Below are positions 4,033 to 5,099 of a stretch of 5,099 nt of DNA, piece by piece. Source of the DNA: Candidatus Avoscillospira stercoripullorum (lineage in GTDB: Bacteria > Bacillota > Clostridia > Oscillospirales > Oscillospiraceae); the NCBI GenBank assembly GCA_018712905.1, contig DVGD01000211.1, positions 1 through 5,099 of the forward strand. Reading direction: 5' to 3'. Both the position numbers and the translations under genes were made by a program. Numbering within the stretch: position 1 is the stretch's first letter; every line of letters starts with the position of its first letter. The notes under the pieces are model-generated. The model had not been told where the DNA came from. It searched no databases and worked only from the letters and a program-made list of their open reading frames with translations.

Positions 4033-5099
4033 ATGGCAAATATGATTGGAATTGATCTGGGTACCACCAACAGCTGCGTCGCGGTGATGGAGGGCGGCGA
4101 GCCGGTGGTCATCCCCAACGCCGAGGGAGGCCGCACCACGCCCTCGGTGGTGGCCTTCTCCAAGACCGGCGAGCGGATGGTGGGCATGATTGCCAAGCGG
4201 CAGGCCGTCACCAATCACGCCCGCACCATCACCTCCATCAAACGGCAGATGGGCAGCGACTACCGCGTCACCATTGATGGAAAAAAATACACGCCGCAGG
4301 AAATCTCGGCCATGATCCTGCAGAAGCTCAAGGCCGACGCGGAGGCGTATCTCGGCGGCCCCGTCACCGAGGCCGTCATCACCGTGCCCGCCTACTTCAC
4401 CGACGCCCAGCGCCAGGCCACCAAGGACGCTGGTAAAATCGCCGGTCTGGAGGTCAAGCGCATCATCAACGAGCCCACCGCCGCGGCGCTGGCCTATGGC
4501 GTGGACAAGGAAGAGAGTCAGAAGATCATGGTCTATGATCTCGGCGGCGGCACCTTCGACGTGTCCATTCTGGAGATCTCCTCCGGTGTCATCGAAGTCC
4601 TGGCCACAGCCGGCAACAACCACCTGGGCGGCGACGACTTCGACCAGTGCGTGGTGGATTACCTGGTCAAGGAGTTCAAGAAGGAGCACCGGCTGGACTT
4701 GAGCCGCGATCCCGCCGCCATGCAGCGCATCCGCGAGGCTGCGGAAAAGGCCAAGATCGAGCTCTCCTCCATGAAGGAAACCACCATCTCCCTGCCCTAC
4801 ATCGCAGTGGGCAAGGAAGGCCCCCTCCATCTGGAAACCACCCTCACCCGCGCCAAATTCAACGATCTCACCAGCCATCTGGTGCAGGCCACCCGGGGTC
4901 CCATGGATCAGGCCATCAACGATTCCGGCGTGTCCATCAGCCAGATCTCCAAGGTGCTCATGGTGGGCGGCTCCAGCCGCATTCCTGCGGTGCAGGAGCT
5001 GGTGCAGACCGTCACGGGGCGCCTCCCCTTCAAGGGCATCAACCCCGACGAGTGCGTGGCCATGGGGGCCTGCCTCCAGGGCGGCGTCCTCTCGGGCAC
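4033..5099 (+). CDS. dnaK: Molecular chaperone DnaK (Hsp70), N-terminal 355 residues; cut by window end
   Basis: DnaK is the ATP-driven Hsp70 chaperone that binds exposed hydrophobic peptides, working with J proteins and GrpE. The frame is open to the window end and covers nearly all of the ATPase domain. Motifs: phosphate-1 [13 protein letters not shown] at 6-18; V-I-T-V-P-A-Y-F at 115-122; connect-1 [13 protein letters not shown] at 144-156; phosphate-2 [10 protein letters not shown] at 169-178; adenosine loop [10 protein letters not shown] at 311-320; N-P-D-E at 337-340. Between I-K-R (69-71) and the Y-T-P-Q-E-I-S (86-92) it is about 23 residues shorter than E. coli DnaK, the Gram-positive form. 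Cys207, Cys341 and Cys347 stand where Arg or Ala are more usual. AGGAG at 4021-4025, seven bases before the ATG, sets the start. The gap from grpE is 44 bases with no clear promoter or terminator, so the three genes are probably one operon. The substrate-binding domain is not in view. Confidence 0.97.
   Translation, partial: MANMIGIDLGTTNSCVAVMEGGEPVVIPNAEGGRTTPSVVAFSKTGERMVGMIAKRQAVTNHARTITSIKRQMGSDYRVTIDGKKYTPQEISAMILQKLKADAEAYLGGPVTEAVITVPAYFTDAQRQATKDAGKIAGLEVKRIINEPTAAALAYGVDKEESQKIMVYDLGGGTFDVSILEISSGVIEVLATAGNNHLGGDDFDQCVVDYLVKEFKKEHRLDLSRDPAAMQRIREAAEKAKIELSSMKETTISLPYIAVGKEGPLHLETTLTRAKFNDLTSHLVQATRGPMDQAINDSGVSISQISKVLMVGGSSRIPAVQELVQTVTGRLPFKGINPDECVAMGACLQGGVLSG

Noticed and set aside
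3853..4878. 341-codon open frame on the minus strand opposite grpE and dnaK
   Set aside because: It is antisense to highly conserved dnaK sequence and is rich in Gly, His, Leu and Asp without domain structure.
1..5099. Mobile element, CRISPR array, tRNA, riboswitch or phage genes
   Set aside because: I saw no transposase or integrase motifs, no spaced direct repeats, no tRNA-like cloverleaf and no long structured leader. The only intergenic region above 100 bases (2853-3033) is explained by two promoters and a dyad.

Overview
This 5.1 kb window is ordinary, densely coding bacterial chromosome, fairly GC-rich, with strong AGGAGG-type ribosome binding sites close to the starts. It holds eight protein genes, two of them cut by the window edges. 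I see no tRNA, rRNA, CRISPR array, insertion sequence or integrase. The DnaK ATPase domain is the short form lacking the roughly 23-residue stretch present in the E. coli protein, which points to a Gram-positive (Bacillota) lineage. With the GC-rich codon use, the rubredoxin and the CcdA/TlpA thiol pair, an anaerobic Clostridia-type host, perhaps a GC-rich gut Oscillospiraceae-like organism, is the best guess. That placement is inference.

Layout. (1) Positions 1-812: the end of a CcdA-like membrane protein, then a membrane-anchored TlpA/ResA-type thioredoxin-fold protein, closed by a 14-bp hairpin that overlaps the stop codon. The pair probably carries reducing power across the membrane to extracytoplasmic thiols. 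(2) Positions 823-1491, minus strand: family-1 uracil-DNA glycosylase (ung), convergent with the thioredoxin gene. (3) Positions 1522-2074: a near-consensus promoter, a 92-residue two-helix membrane protein of unknown function, a 51-residue rubredoxin, and a clear intrinsic terminator, forming a compact two-gene operon divergent from ung. (4) Positions 2073-2909, minus strand: a classical short-chain dehydrogenase/reductase with its own near-consensus promoter, whose spacer contains an inverted repeat. (5) Positions 2954-5099, plus strand: a chaperone operon in the order J-domain protein, GrpE, DnaK, with DnaK running off the window.

The chaperone operon is the most interesting part. The first gene is not a full DnaJ: it has an N-terminal J domain, a Tyr-rich linker and a single predicted membrane helix, and no zinc-finger or substrate-binding domains. 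The GrpE is very short (145 residues) and lacks most of the usual long N-terminal helix. No HrcA gene is seen upstream and I found no CIRCE operator. An imperfect dyad lies just upstream of the probable promoter. Together these suggest a DnaK system recruited to the cytoplasmic face of the membrane, possibly separate from a housekeeping hrcA-grpE-dnaK-dnaJ locus elsewhere. The individual families are well known; the arrangement and the J-protein architecture are what merit a second look.
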